A DNA stretch of 64,000 bases, taken from NCBI GenBank assembly GCA_964030785.1, contig OZ034968.1, forward strand, positions 59,668,899 to 59,732,898, read 5' to 3'. This document shows, in pieces, positions 1-11,088 of the stretch (position 1 is the first letter of the stretch; the number at the start of each line of letters is the position of its first letter). The position numbers and the translations under genes were made by a program. The notes under the pieces were generated by a model that saw nothing but the letters and a program-made list of their open reading frames with translations, did not search any database and had not been told where the DNA came from. The DNA is from Siderastrea siderea (lineage: Eukaryota; Cnidaria; Anthozoa; Scleractinia; Rhizangiidae).

Positions 1-256
1 AACCAAGGTCTCTATTTCTTTTGTTACACTAAGCGTTCAAGGATAATTTTAAGTGGTCGTTTGTAGGCGACTTAAGTCAAAACGTGGGGCAAAAACGTTT
101 TAAAGGAATCTTCATCGCTTGCCTATAAGCCGGAATTAAAATCTGTTGCTTTCCCTGGGTTAGCTTAATCCTGCTTTGAACAACCGGGCTCTCGGTAAGA
201 CACTTTTTTTAAATCAAAGACTGAGACACAATTACAAAAACAAAGAAAAGAGTTAC

Positions 257-622
257 CTTTGACAACCATCAAGAATGCCCCATGCCTTACTTTGCCGTGT
301 TCATTGAACGCTTCACAAATGTATTCACCTTCATCTTTAAAAGAAACATTTTGAATAACAAACACCACTTCCCCTCTGAACAAATGACTATTTAAGCCAT
401 TGTCTGCAAAACTTGAAACCTTGAATGGTAAGACACTTGTGATCTCATTTAATTCCTTACTGGTGGAATTGCTTGAAACATTCACTACTCTCTTGAAGTA
501 CCATCTGAAATAAGTGACAGAGTCGCTGGTCACGTGACAGTGAAAACTGGCCTCACTTCCAAGAGTTGCTGTGATGTTAGCCAGTAGTGCCTTGAGAATC
601 ATGGGTTGGTTATTAGAAGATT
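257..622 (-). CDS. FGF-receptor-like gene, Ig3 domain exon (gene continues off left edge)
   Basis: This 366-nt exon has phase 1 at both ends (acceptor gtctctgttccag, donor AAG|GTAACT). It encodes one whole I-set Ig domain. Landmarks are PMILKALLANITATLGSEAS, FHCHVTSD, FRWYFKR, and NVSFKDEGEYICEAFNEHGK. These follow vertebrate FGFR Ig3 closely (PILQAGLPAN..LGS, EFHCKVYSD, IQWLKH, NVSFEDAGEYTC). Several N-x-S/T sites are present. In vertebrates Ig3 is split over two exons with alternative IIIb/IIIc ends; here it is one exon. The transmembrane segment and tyrosine kinase would lie left of position 257 and are not in the window, so kinase function is inferred from the family only. Another FGFR-derived Ig receptor without kinase remains possible. 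Confidence 0.78.
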
Positions 623-1414
623 CTGGAACAGAGACAAAATAATTATTTTCTGTTTTTGCAACCATTTGCTATTTGTACTTTGCATGGTTAGATTCTTAAC
701 TCAAATTAAAAATTATGACACGAGCAACAGACAAAGAAATCCCCAGCAGGAATGAGCTTTGCAATACCAGTTAGGTGGGTACTAGGCAATAGGGAGTTTA
801 AGCAACAACGACCGCAACGGCAACAAGAACGCCAAAAAACAATAGGCTCTAATGAGCAAAACAATGGTTCTGCGCTTGCATTATACATTCTGGTACATTT
901 CTTTGCCATGCTCCGCGAAACAACAGCATGAAATGACCAGTTTTAAGGTTTCTCTAGCTCTACTTGAACTTGAGTGCTATCCCTACCAATTCAATTCCCA
1001 GATAGCTCGGCAACATTAGAAAAGTTAAAGGAGTTGGAATAATCGTGAACTAGAACAAAAGAACCGAAATACACAATTTAAGTGACATTTTCCTTTGCAT
1101 TCCCATCGTTGTTGCTTAAAGTCCCTATTGACCTATAGGGAAACCCAGAGACTAACAATGACCTAGAACATGTTAAGAGGAGGAGGGGGAGGGGGAGGGG
1201 GGAGTAAGCAACTAGAAACATTGCTACTCTTCTCAGATGAATGCTTCTCAAACCCACGGGGGTGTAACAGACAAGCTTCCCACCATGGGTGGCTTATGTA
1301 TTATGGGCTCACCACCAGCATTTTGATGGGTAACATATTGCCTTCCTCCATTTACACAAATGGTACTACTGTGAGACAGTTGGAGGAAACCTTCTTGAAC
1401 AAGGAAACACCCAG

Positions 1415-1740
1415 GGGCATACTCCCTTATAAGGGGACATGCTGCTGGATAGGGTATGGTTTTTGGCCCCTCTCTCCTGAACAGGGTATAAAATTTTGTG
1501 CTCGTCTGTCCTTGTCAGAACTTGTCCTAAACAGAGTGTGGTGAATGATTGTCGTCGTTAAATATGGCTTATCCAGTGATCAGCAAATTTCTAGATCAGA
1601 GACGTTTGCTGTTTTTAAAGCACTTTAAAATTGTGTAAAACAAGAAAGTGTATGTTATTTGTCCTAAACAGGGACCTAAAGTGGCAGGTGTTGACCTAAA
1701 TAGGGTTGGTATTTTAGAGCCTTTTTTGTCTTAAACAGGA
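1415..1740 (+). repeat. Interspersed repeat, 'AGGGTATGGTTTT' family, copy 1
   Basis: A G-rich head (about 1170-1205) is followed by CATACTCCCTTATAAGGGGA, then AGGGTATGGTTTTTGG, and then several variants of 'AACAGGGTATAAA' and 'CCTAAACAGGG'. The same order of motifs returns at 34725-35115 (reverse), 47278-47600 and 56436-56790. It has no coding capacity; the poly-Gly ORF across it is an artefact. Confidence 0.6.
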
Positions 1741-1860
1741 TCAAGGTTTCAAACCCTCAGCAGTAGCCCTACACCCAAACATGGGTCAAGTGCTCCCTGG
1801 GAGAAACATCACATTATTGTTTGCTGGTGATATAAGGATAAAACATACACGTATACTCAC

Positions 1861-2104
1861 CATACACATGCAGTATGAATGTTCTGCTTATTGAACCCAG
1901 TGTATTGTTCATGTGACAAGAATAATTTCCTGAGTCTGCAAGTAACACGTTATCCAGAACCAACTTCCTTGACTCCAATGTATCCTCTAACTTGCGGTAA
2001 GTGATGTCCAGGAGGGGAATATTGTATTTGTACCAGAATATTTCTGTGTTTGGATGACCAACAGCAGAACAGTCTAATTCAACTTTATCCCCATCTATTG
2101 ACAT
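1861..2104 (-). CDS. FGF-receptor-like gene, Ig2 domain exon
   Basis: This exon encodes an I-set Ig domain with the C..W..C core: VELDC, IFWYKYN, then DSGNYSC. The end of the domain (LADSGNYSCHMNNTLGSISR then FILHV) resembles FGFR Ig2, where the corresponding motif is SDRGNYTC..ENKFGSI. The exon is entered through a ccaccag acceptor and leaves at G|GTGAGTATAC in phase 1. In known FGFRs, Ig2 together with Ig3 binds FGF and heparan sulfate at the cell surface. The next exon in transcription order is Ig3 at 257-622. No Ig1 or acid-box exon was seen between the signal peptide and this exon, so the model is a two-Ig receptor. Confidence 0.72.
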
Positions 2105-2289
2105 CTGGTGGTGAAGCTCTCATAAAATGTTGAACTATATGAACAACATCAGAAAGAAGAAGGTGAACAAAATTAGTAATATGTGGGTACTAATATAGGG
2201 AACTTCAGATTTAGGGTCCAGTACAAGACTGACTACGAGTATGACTTTTCAATTCCAGTTTGTAGGCTTTAAATTATCACGTCACTCAC

Positions 2290-2318
2290 CAATCTCATTC
2301 CTGGAGCTTCTTTCTCCA
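2290..2318 (-). CDS. FGF-receptor-like gene, candidate 29-nt micro-exon
   Basis: On the minus strand a pyrimidine-rich acceptor (tttttaccag) and a strong donor (G|GTGAGTGAC) bracket 29 nt. Entered in phase 1 and left in phase 0, it reads V-EKEAPGMRL and joins without a frame break to MSIDGDKVELDC of the Ig2 exon. In vertebrate FGFRs the basic linker before Ig2 sits at this place. The alternative is to skip it and use a weaker phase-1 AG at about 2119 upstream of Ig2, which also keeps the frame. The site strengths favour the micro-exon, but this is inference. Confidence 0.5.
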
Positions 2319-3161
2319 CTGGTAAAAAACACGAAGGAGTGAGGGCTCTGGAAACGTCACAGGTTTAAAATTCAAAAGTCGTAACGATACTCAATCTTGT
2401 ACTCATAGGTCAATCTAAAAGTCGCTACTGTAACAAAAGGAAGGCTCCAGCCAAAGAAGCTACACATAGAACAATTACTTAAAGTAATCTTCATGCAAAA
2501 CTGCCAGCATGTTGACAAGGTGATGGTGCATGGGGGAGGAGGGGGGGGGGGTAAGATAACTCATTTTAATTTTGTTTTGTTTGCTACTGGTGGTATAATA
2601 ATGATAATATTATATGAGGGAAGCCACTCCCAGGGGCTTTTCTGAGGGAGGGGGGATGTTGGTTGCAGAAATGAGTAACAGCTACATGACTGTGCAAGTC
2701 TTGTCTTATCACTATGTTATCTGACGCTTTGAGACATAAAAATTACTAATAAATTATATCCTTACAAGTAATGTAAAAGTCATGATCAGTCTTCCCTTAC
2801 ATCTTAAATTCATGCTATCTTTCTTGACAGAAATCATATTATTTGAGTGCCTATGGGAATTTTTGTTTGACTGAATTTGAGAAGAAAACAACCCCTTTTC
2901 ATTTTTAAGTTTTCTGAACCCCCCTGCACCCCCCCCCCTCACAAAAAACATGCACCACTTATTTATGACTGGAAAATCTAAGCTGAGCAAGAACACCCTG
3001 TAAGATGGAACCAAATTTCCAAAAATTTCTTCCCAGAAATTTCCCTTTAGTTTGATATTGCTCCAAATTTACCAGAAATTCTGGTTGAATGGAAAGCATC
3101 CAGAATTAGCTGATAAATTATATGTAACTTTATAATTACAAATTTACTAATAATAATTTAC

Positions 3162-3219
3162 CTGAAAGTCCATTGATATAGCCCCAGAGTGCACAACAGA
3201 CAAATGGTAGAGTACGCAT
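3162..3219 (-). CDS. FGF-receptor-like gene, exon 1 (signal peptide)
   Basis: On the minus strand an ATG at 3219 opens a 19-codon hydrophobic leader starting MRTLPFVCCALWGYINGLS. It ends at a CAG|GTAAAT donor in phase 1. The short leader, the hydrophobic core, the small residues near the end and the phase-1 exit are typical of first exons of Ig-superfamily receptors. It joins in frame to the micro-exon at 2290-2318 and then to the Ig exons at 1861-2104 and 257-622. I infer that it supplies the signal peptide of the FGFR-like receptor. It was recognised from ORF, splice and phase logic only; a transcript would settle it. Confidence 0.6.
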
Positions 3220-6200
3220 TTCTAGTATAAAAAAGCTTGTTTATCAATACGCACTAGTGAAACCAGTTGTTGTGCTTTGTCTTATCCCCTGTGGTGAGGC
3301 ATTACCTTACTACTAAAAGTAGCATTTTGTTGCCAGTGATGTTTATCTGATAATCAAAGAAAAGAAAATGAATTGAATCAATAGAAACATACAAGAAACA
3401 TGGGTAAAATGGTCTGCTTATTAATCACAAGGAAATTTAAAAAAAATGCAATTCTAGCCAATTTTCAAAATCTCTGACAATGCATCAAGAAACAAATCTT
3501 TAACTTGAAGCCTGCCAGTAGTCAACAAGACTACAAGCAGCTCCTGTTTCTGCTCAATGGTAATCAAGGGAAAATGATACACCAGCTAGTGGCAAGTGCT
3601 CAAACTGCCTGCTGTATGGAAAAGTGACACACAACAGGTGATTTTCACACCCACTTGCATGCATGCTATTTTCACTCGACTGTATGCTACCCTGAGCAGA
3701 AACAGGGACTGACTGTAGTCCCATACAGGTCAACTTCATTGCTCCTCGCTGGTAGGGATGATAACAGCTGGTTGCATGTATTTGTATGCTAGGTCCTCAG
3801 GCATAGGAAATTTTTACCACACTGTAAGGACAGGTGTCCCAAGCTCTGTGTACCATGTGACCTTTGTTCAGCATTGTGTGAGTGCTGTAATTTGAGCGTC
3901 ATAGCGACCATTGCGTAACAGCAAAATGATAAGGATTTGCATGGGAAAAAATGATTCCTACTTCAATTTAAAAATACGAATGAGTTTTCAATAAAAAATT
4001 CCCCACCTGAACTCCTCTGTCTGTTTGCTTGTCTCCTGTGTGATTTTTGGAGCAATTTAGTGTGATTCCAGTGGGTTTGGAACTGAAACCTGAAGAAATT
4101 GACCTAAATCAACCCCAAACCTGCACAAGACACAAAAGGACTAACAAAGGAGTTGAGGTAAGCCATCTTTATTGAAAAAAAGGTCATAATTTTGGCATTG
4201 AGTTGCACTGTATTTCTTCTTGATACAAAGCCTTATATTTTTGCTGTTACCCAATGATATGGCGATGCTCAAATTAAGTGACATGACGCTGGACATTACA
4301 AACGTTGAGCTTAGGCTACCTGTGGTGTAACACTACACAATGAGGGGGTTAAAGACAAAACTAACTTCTGCTGGTTTTTTGTATTTTTGATGAAGAACTT
4401 TGGTTATATGTTACAATTATGCAGAAAAATTACTTTACTGTCAAAATACCCAACGAGTGGCTTGAGAAAACCTTCAATCAAAATTCATTTCCTTGGACAT
4501 GCAAAAAGTCACACCAGTTCTATTGGTTCCTGTTGTTGGGGCTCTTCAGATGACAATAATTCAAAGTGCTTTGAAAAAAAGTAAAGAGCTGTTACTCTTA
4601 GAGCAGGAGGCGAGCTTGTTACCTGAAGGCTCTTAGTGTTTTGGATTTAACTTCACCATTCTAGAGGCTACTTTAAATAACTGCCCCCTTGTAAATGGCA
4701 ACTACATGTACATATAAAATATATAAAAATACTTTGCATAGGACTCACCTAAATCAGATCACATGCATTTCATGTCACAGTTCTAGCAAGTGAAGTGACA
4801 AATTAAGGGGAAAATGCCGGTGAAAACCACACATGAAATAACATGACTCAGAAGATTTCTCAAACAATAAAAATGTCAGTTTTTTAAATTCACAATCAAG
4901 GCTAAGCTTAGAGATTTACTCCAACCACTTTAAATATTTATGATTACTTTTATGCAAATTGTAAATATGTGAAACAAAAACTGGCCTGACCTGACACCTG
5001 CCAACAACTGAGTAACCTACAATCATTACATCGAAATTTGCTGAACAAATTAAAATTATTTTTCGGCAGATCAAACACTTCACCAAAAGGAAACAATGCA
5101 AAGTTGTATATATTGTATTTGCATAACAAAATACCAGAAAAATATAAGGCACTTTTTTTTTTCCTGAACGCGTGGAACAGGCTTCAACAATTATTAATTA
5201 TGTGGCGATTTGCTCGAGATGTCATCTTGATTCAAGGTTACATTAGAGCTGCCGCACTTTTAACATAAAGTAAAGAGAATGACAACCTTTAGTTACCTTT
5301 ACATGTACTAAGCTCAAGCTTAACTTTTCTAGTCTTACCTTTTAGGAAAATCTCTCTTCAATCCGTAATAGGAAACAAACGACAAGCTTGTTTATCCGTG
5401 AGATTCGCATCAAACCACAGAAGGTGTATTTTGAACAATGACAGAATAGTTCACACAATGAACCATGGGATGGGCGATTCTCGCTTTCCAAAATTAGTTA
5501 CACGCTTATGATAACCGATAGACTCATCGAGGTCTTACGGCGAACCACAATTCGAGGCGGAGGAGATGCACAAACGGTTTAAAAAAGTCCCCTCATTTCA
5601 ATTTAAAAACAATATCGAAGAAGTGAAGCTGTAGCTATCGAAAGAAGCAAAAGAAAAAGTAAAATAAAATTAAGCAAACGAATGATTTTGCATTGAGAGG
5701 AACTGAACGAGGAACTGCGGTTTGCCAGCAGTGACATTGTGACAGCCGCGCTTCTAAGTTCATGACCTGTAAACAGCTCACCGCCCTATTGTCGCCTTCA
5801 GATTCCTCTGAAACAATAAAAGCAATTACAAGTTAAAACAGATGAATGTTGATAACAATGGAAATTAAGCAAACTTCCAAATAAAACCGTATTTTGTCTG
5901 CAAACACTTCGTCTGTCGTTGACAGTCGTCAGCCCCGAATTTGGCGCACTTTCGTAATTAGTAACCAGGCAAAAAATCGTTTTGCACGAACGTCGTGTTG
6001 CAATCCTGATTTGTCCTAGTAATTAAAAGGCCCGCAAAGAGAAATCGTGGGGTGTTGAGTTTGAGGACATCTAGCCTATTTCCTTCGCTTTCACGCGATT
6101 CTATTGCGTTTTATTTCCCATAGTAAGGGAGCATGGAAAATATCGAAGCAGGTATGCGTTCCTCGAAAGTTCCAAAACTTTTCGGGCCGATTTCGGACAC

Positions 6201-6611
6201 TATAATTGACATTGTCTCTTGAAAACAAAGATGTTTCTAAGATGAAACGGCCACTATAAGTTAAAAAAGATACGTAGAAATACCTGCTTTTATGAATGAG
6301 TGGTTCATACACTCTTACAAATGGCTGTACGGGGCCTAACACAGGCTTTGGGTCTTTCGAGAAAACTCCCAGGCCCGGATAGTGGGCTTGCAAAATTAGG
6401 CTCACTTTTAGCGACTCAATCAACAAGAGCGTAGACGCCCATCCTTTCCTCTCAACCAACTTGGATTCTCTCCTTTCATGCCTGGTTGTCACACAAGACA
6501 GCGACATTTAAGCCTGAATTTTTCAGGTTGTTCTGTTATCAACTGCTTAAGTTGGCATCTTGAACTGCGAGATCATCATTTCTTATTTCATCCGCAGTTC
6601 CGACATATACA
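3220..6611. other. No gene recognised (upstream of the FGFR-like gene)
   Basis: AT-rich sequence upstream of the signal-peptide exon. I see no ORF with recognisable motifs and no convincing exon pair. The promoter of the FGFR-like gene presumably lies somewhere in it, but no core element could be assigned. Confidence 0.5.
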
Positions 6612-7061
6612 GTAGAACCCGGTATCTCGAACTCTGAAGGGAAACGAAAAACAGTTCGAGTTAGCGGGGATTCGAGTTATCGGGGTCGATTGAATATTCA
6701 ATTTGCCATGTTAATAATTGAGAGTTTACTGATTTTTCAGCATTTCAGTAGACAGTACAGTGCAAATTCAACGAATCTCGTCAGAAACTGTAACACGATT
6801 ATGCATTCTTATTATAATACAGTACTGTGAATGTGCTGAATGTAACTCAGTTACACTCAAGAGTCATAAGGTCGGAAAATGACTTTCTCAAACTCATTAA
6901 TAATTCATGAGCTTGTGACCCAATCAGGTTGCATCAATTAGGTCAGGTGCATGAATGTTGATACCCAATGAACATACCGATCAAGTCACGTTCGATTAGT
7001 TCAAAAACTGATCAAGAAACTTGAATTTTAATCAGTCTTTATGCTAATTACCGCATACTTA

Positions 7062-7172
7062 ACAATTATCCTGCGAAATCGCGCGGAATATCACCTGATA
7101 CTTAGCCGACGAGGCCGTAGGCCGAGTTGGCTAAATCAGGGGATATTCCGCAAGATTGAGCAGGATAATTGT
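7062..7172. repeat. Long hairpin (palindromic foldback) of 111 bp
   Basis: ACAATTATCCTG at the left end is exactly complementary to CAGGATAATTGT at the right end. GCGGAATATC pairs with GATATTCCGC and CTTAGCC with GGCTAA, around a GAGGCCGTAGGCC centre. The layout is like the hairpin at 30041-30136 and differs in sequence. Confidence 0.75.
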
Positions 7173-7781
7173 TTTATTATTCAACCAATTTTCATCGACT
7201 ACCATTTTCAGAACGAGAAAAACTATGGTTCTGCGATGAAAACACTAAAAGCTAGCAACACATAATAAAAATCAAACAGAACTTCAAGAAATCGAAGTTT
7301 ACTACCGTTTGCTTAAAAAGACTTATTTACAAACTAATGTTTGGAAATGACAAGACAAAATAAAAAAAAAACATATTGCTTCATTACCGAGAGTAGGTCC
7401 TCTTCCTGCGAATTAAAGTCTTTTCAACTTTACAACTTTCCGTGAGCAAGTTTGCTGCTTCGTTCGCAATAGCATTTTCTTGGTTGAGTTCTCACTATGG
7501 AAATTCCAAGTCAACCTCTGGATATCTTTGTGAGCTGAAGCAAATACATGTTGACTTTTTGAGAGCATTTAATCGTGGAAAGTTTCTTCCAGGGAGTTAA
7601 AATTTCCGGAGAACACTGCTAAAACTGCTAGTCGCTTTTCAAAATGGCCGCCAAACAAGGAATGAAAGAAAATCTGCAGTGCACTTCCAAATACGGTCAT
7701 TTACGTATATCGCAGGATATCTGTCATGTACGGATGACAGATATTGAGGGCTTCCTTACCATATATGGGCATAGTGACAAT

Positions 7782-8050
7782 TTAAAAACTGGTAAAAAAG
7801 AATTAAAAAAGTTGACACTGGCTAAAAATAGAGACTATTAGAGACTAATAGAGACTATTGTTGCACTCAGAAAGTTCCTTCGAGGTGTGATTTGTTTTTT
7901 TTATCACACATCGGTTACATATTCTAAGTAGGACGCCGTTATACATTTGCATTTTTATCTTTGCTGAGGAAGGCAACAGTAGTGGCCGAAACGTCCATAA
8001 CTATTTTTAGCCAGTGTCAACTTTTTAAATTCTTTTTTACCAGTTTTTAA
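7782..8050. mobile_element. Small inverted-repeat element, about 270 bp
   Basis: Positions 7782-7831 and 8001-8050 are inverted copies of about 50 bp with few mismatches. The inner ends read GTTGACACTGGCTAAAAATA and its complement. The interior holds a short tandem of 'AGAGACTATT' (7830-7860). It has no coding capacity and is nested in the pogo-like element. Confidence 0.7.
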
Positions 8051-9130
8051 CATGCCTGGCTACACACCGAACATTTATAGTGACAATTTGTTGAATAATA
8101 AATGCGCATATTTCCTGCTTGACTCATTAATTACAACAACAACACAGCAACATGTTACTTCTTCTCAGACACCGTTACATTGGTTGTGCAGTTTTTGAAT
8201 TTTCCTTTCTTGAAAACAACATCCTTCACGCGTATCAATTTATCTTTAATCCCAGCATTGAACAGGGAGAAAACACAAGTAACACACATGCTATGAGCAG
8301 TTTTGCGATGAAATCCTGCCGCCACGCACATTTCCGGTTAAAACCTTATTGAAGCTGTTGATGCCTACGGGCAGTTTGTCGAACGCGAACTTACCAGAAC
8401 TTTATACCCTCTCTTAACCTCGGCCATTCGACAAAAAATGTCCACAGCCCACTCGTTGCTGTACTTAGTTGAAACTGGAACGCGTCATTCACCGAAACCT
8501 TTTCCTCAGAAGGTGTTTTGGAACGCGAAATCGTCCTAATCAGGACTCGAACTCCACCACGTGCGGTTATGTAAATTTCTTAAAAAAATTTTTCCTTTAG
8601 TCACCAGCATCGCCGCATATTAAATATTCATTTCATTTACCAATTGAATACCAAACAAACAATCGCCCACTGAGCGCGCCTTTATAACCTACTATTGTTC
8701 TCAAACAGTTCTACTTAATCCCCACACAAGTTTGAGAAGGCATATCAAAACCTCGAAACAATAAAAGCACTGCGCCTACGGCATCGTGCTTTCATCTCTT
8801 TCTCGGTGTTTGGAACCCCTGATGAAAAACTCGCACTCGTTTTTGATCTATTACGTCAAATGCGAGATCTGTTCGTTGCACTAATTGAAATCAAATTGCT
8901 GTAGTGTTAGTTTTAATAAGTAATAGGATATTTCGATGGACATCCTTGGTGAGTTGCCAGAACCAGAATTCGAGTTATCGGGGTAAATTTTGATCAAGGG
9001 AAACGAAATTTAGTTCGGGGAATTCGAGTTATCCGAGTTCGAGTTAACCGAGTAAAAGTGGCTGAAAAGTGAGGTCAAATCCAAGGGAAATGGGGCTTAG
9101 TTCGAGTTAGCGGGGGAGTTCGAGTTATCC

Positions 9131-9304
9131 TAGCCTGTTCCAGGCGTTCAGATAGTGGAGCGCGAGCGAAAAATAAAGCGAGCGAAAGAGCGGGAAAAAA
9201 ACGAGGGAAGGTCCTCTTCCCCAGTCTCCCCTCGTTTTTTCCCGCTCTTTCGCTCGCTATATTTTTCGCTCGCGCTCCACTATCTGAACGTCTGAAACAG
9301 GCTA
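9131..9304. mobile_element. Foldback (MITE-like) element with 9-bp target duplication
   Basis: The 174-bp unit is almost entirely an inverted repeat. It begins TAGCCTGTTCCAGGCGTTCA and ends with the matching GAACGTCTGAAACAGGCTA, with arms of about 77 bp. GAGTTATCC is directly repeated at 9122-9130 and 9305-9313. The related pogo fragment at 28735-28770 (reverse) shows the uninterrupted site with one copy of this 9-mer. A 9-bp duplication with long arms suits Mutator-like elements, but that is only an inference. Confidence 0.8.
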
Positions 9305-9947
9305 GAGTTATCCGAGTTCGAGTTACTGAGCCAGTCTACTGTATCATTATTTGATATATTCACTCTCAGATCAGAATCGATTGTAAATTCCTGGTAACGA
9401 AGACTCTACTCTGCCGGAACAAGAAGATTGCAGCTGCCCCAGGGTAAGCCTCCTTTCCCCGGGAGGGGCCGGGTGATTTATGCTTTATAACTGAGTCTAC
9501 AGAGGTATTCCACTGGCCAACGGGAATGCTTTCATTACTGGCCTGAAACAGTGTATAGGGATTAACCAATTTTTGAAACGAATCATTCTCCTCTAGCCTT
9601 CTGCAGACTCCTCTGTGGGACCAGGGAAAGGAATACCCAGCATCTAACGAGACCAACGAATGACTCTTCAGGAGGATACCTTAGTCTGGCTAGCCTGAGT
9701 AGCAGCCAAATCCTATTAAAAAGCTCAATTGACAGGAGCGTGATCTGGGCTAAGAAAAGAACAACAACAACAACAACAGCCGCTCTCGTTCTCTTTTTGT
9801 CTCGTGCTGCAGTATCCAAGCTTTTAAGGCTACTCGAGCCTCAGGTACAAAACGAACGCTACGCAGGACACACTCGACTTCCAGGACTAACACAAGACTG
9901 GCCGAAGCAACGCCTATTAATTCTGAGCAACCCAGTTATTTTAATTC

Positions 9948-10182
9948 AAACTCTTCTTCGTAAACTTGAGTTTTATTGGTTTGCTGCGGCCGCTTTGAAT
10001 CGCCTTGCGGTAGCTTTCTCGCATGTCAAACATTCCCGTCGGCACATTAGGCGGGTAGGTGACCAATCGCGAGTTTTCAAAACTCGACTCTCGCAGTAGA
10101 TTAGCGGTTCGTACCGTGCGCCCGATGCACTCTTGCTGTAGTCGGACAGCCTAACCTTTCTGCAGCATATCGCCAGTAAAAT
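9948..10182 (-). pseudogene. Partial duplicate of GPCR-1 C-terminal tail (broken)
   Basis: About 235 bp match 12577-12810, part of the last exon of GPCR-1, at roughly 90% by eye and in the same orientation. The copy covers the palmitoylation-like CC, the VRLSDYSKSA stretch and the MFDMRESYRKAIQ region. A one-base difference after KSA shifts the frame, so the second half is read out of frame (GARYEPLIYC..). TM6 and TM7 sequence is absent. No start codon or splice partner is seen. It is best read as a fragment left by local duplication or unequal exchange, about 2.6 kb downstream of the source in transcription sense. Confidence 0.85.
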
Positions 10183-11056
10183 TAAGTAACCCAGTTTTTT
10201 GAATGCAAATCCTCTTCCTTTCCGCCACCTGACGAGCGCGAAGCAAAAGCCTACGCTCGCCGACGAGTGATCTTTGCAGGTGAGCCCGGGATTGTCTCTT
10301 TGAACACTCCGCGATAAGTAATGAAGACAATTACAAAACAACTGTAAGCTAGTGTTTCTATTTATTCTTCTAATACAAAAATGCACTTATTGAACGTACA
10401 AAACCATCAGAAGAAGATAGAGGTCTTCCATCTTAGCTTCTCTTGTCCATATATACTATATTCCGCTATTTAACAATGCAAATTTACGCAATTCAAGTAT
10501 ATTTAATGCGGTCGTGTGACAAAGGGAGGGCCAGATAAGTTTCAAGAAAACATTTAGCCTTCTCAGATCGTTCTACAAATTCTATAGTGTTCACGTTGGA
10601 GCCCGAACGAAAGGTCTGGGTCGGGCACGTGACGGGCACGACCACATGAGGCTCGCAGCGGGCTTGCACCTCGCGAGTTGCTTTGGTCTTTTTACGATCC
10701 ATGGTCGATTCACGCCTCCCCTCGAGATTATTGGGAAGAAAAACCGTTTTGAGTCTATTTGATGGTGAAATGATTGTACAATTCACGACTAACGGCCACA
10801 CAGGGATCGCGTTTCACTAGGAAAAACAACCTTTTCACGTTCCATGGCGCTTCGTGATCATGGACACGTCATGAAGCACTCTCTGCTCCAGTATCTAAAT
10901 TACAGTGTAGCCTCAATTCTACATCCTTGGAGTCAGACCATTTGGAAGTCTATCTGTCGGTCAGTCAGTCAGTCAGTCAGTCAGTCAGTCAGTCAGTCAG
11001 TCAGTCATTTAGTCAGTCAGTCAGTCATTTAGTCAGTCAGTCATTCATTCATTCAT

Positions 11057-11088
<32 letters not shown>

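Larger units (their letters stand above)
6612..9343. mobile_element. pogo/Tigger-like DNA transposon, decayed, with nested insertions
   Basis: The left end reads CAGTAGAACCCGGTATCTCG; the right end, reverse complemented, starts CAGTAGACTGGCTCAG and continues with the same CTCGAAC-type motif. Both sides are flanked by TA. The subterminal zones are full of 'TTCGAGTTA(T/G)C' motifs, as in pogo/Tigger families. No transposase ORF survives. Inside are a hairpin at 7062-7172, a 50-bp inverted-repeat element at 7782-8050 and a foldback at 9131-9304. A reverse-oriented fragment of the same right end lies at 28735-28915. Superfamily assignment rests on TIR style and the TA flank. Confidence 0.6.

Noticed and set aside
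1170..1544. 124-codon plus-strand ORF starting with a Gly run
   Set aside because: It is translation of a G-rich repeat head and the 'AGGGTATGG' repeat. No domain, and the same repeat occurs elsewhere without the frame.
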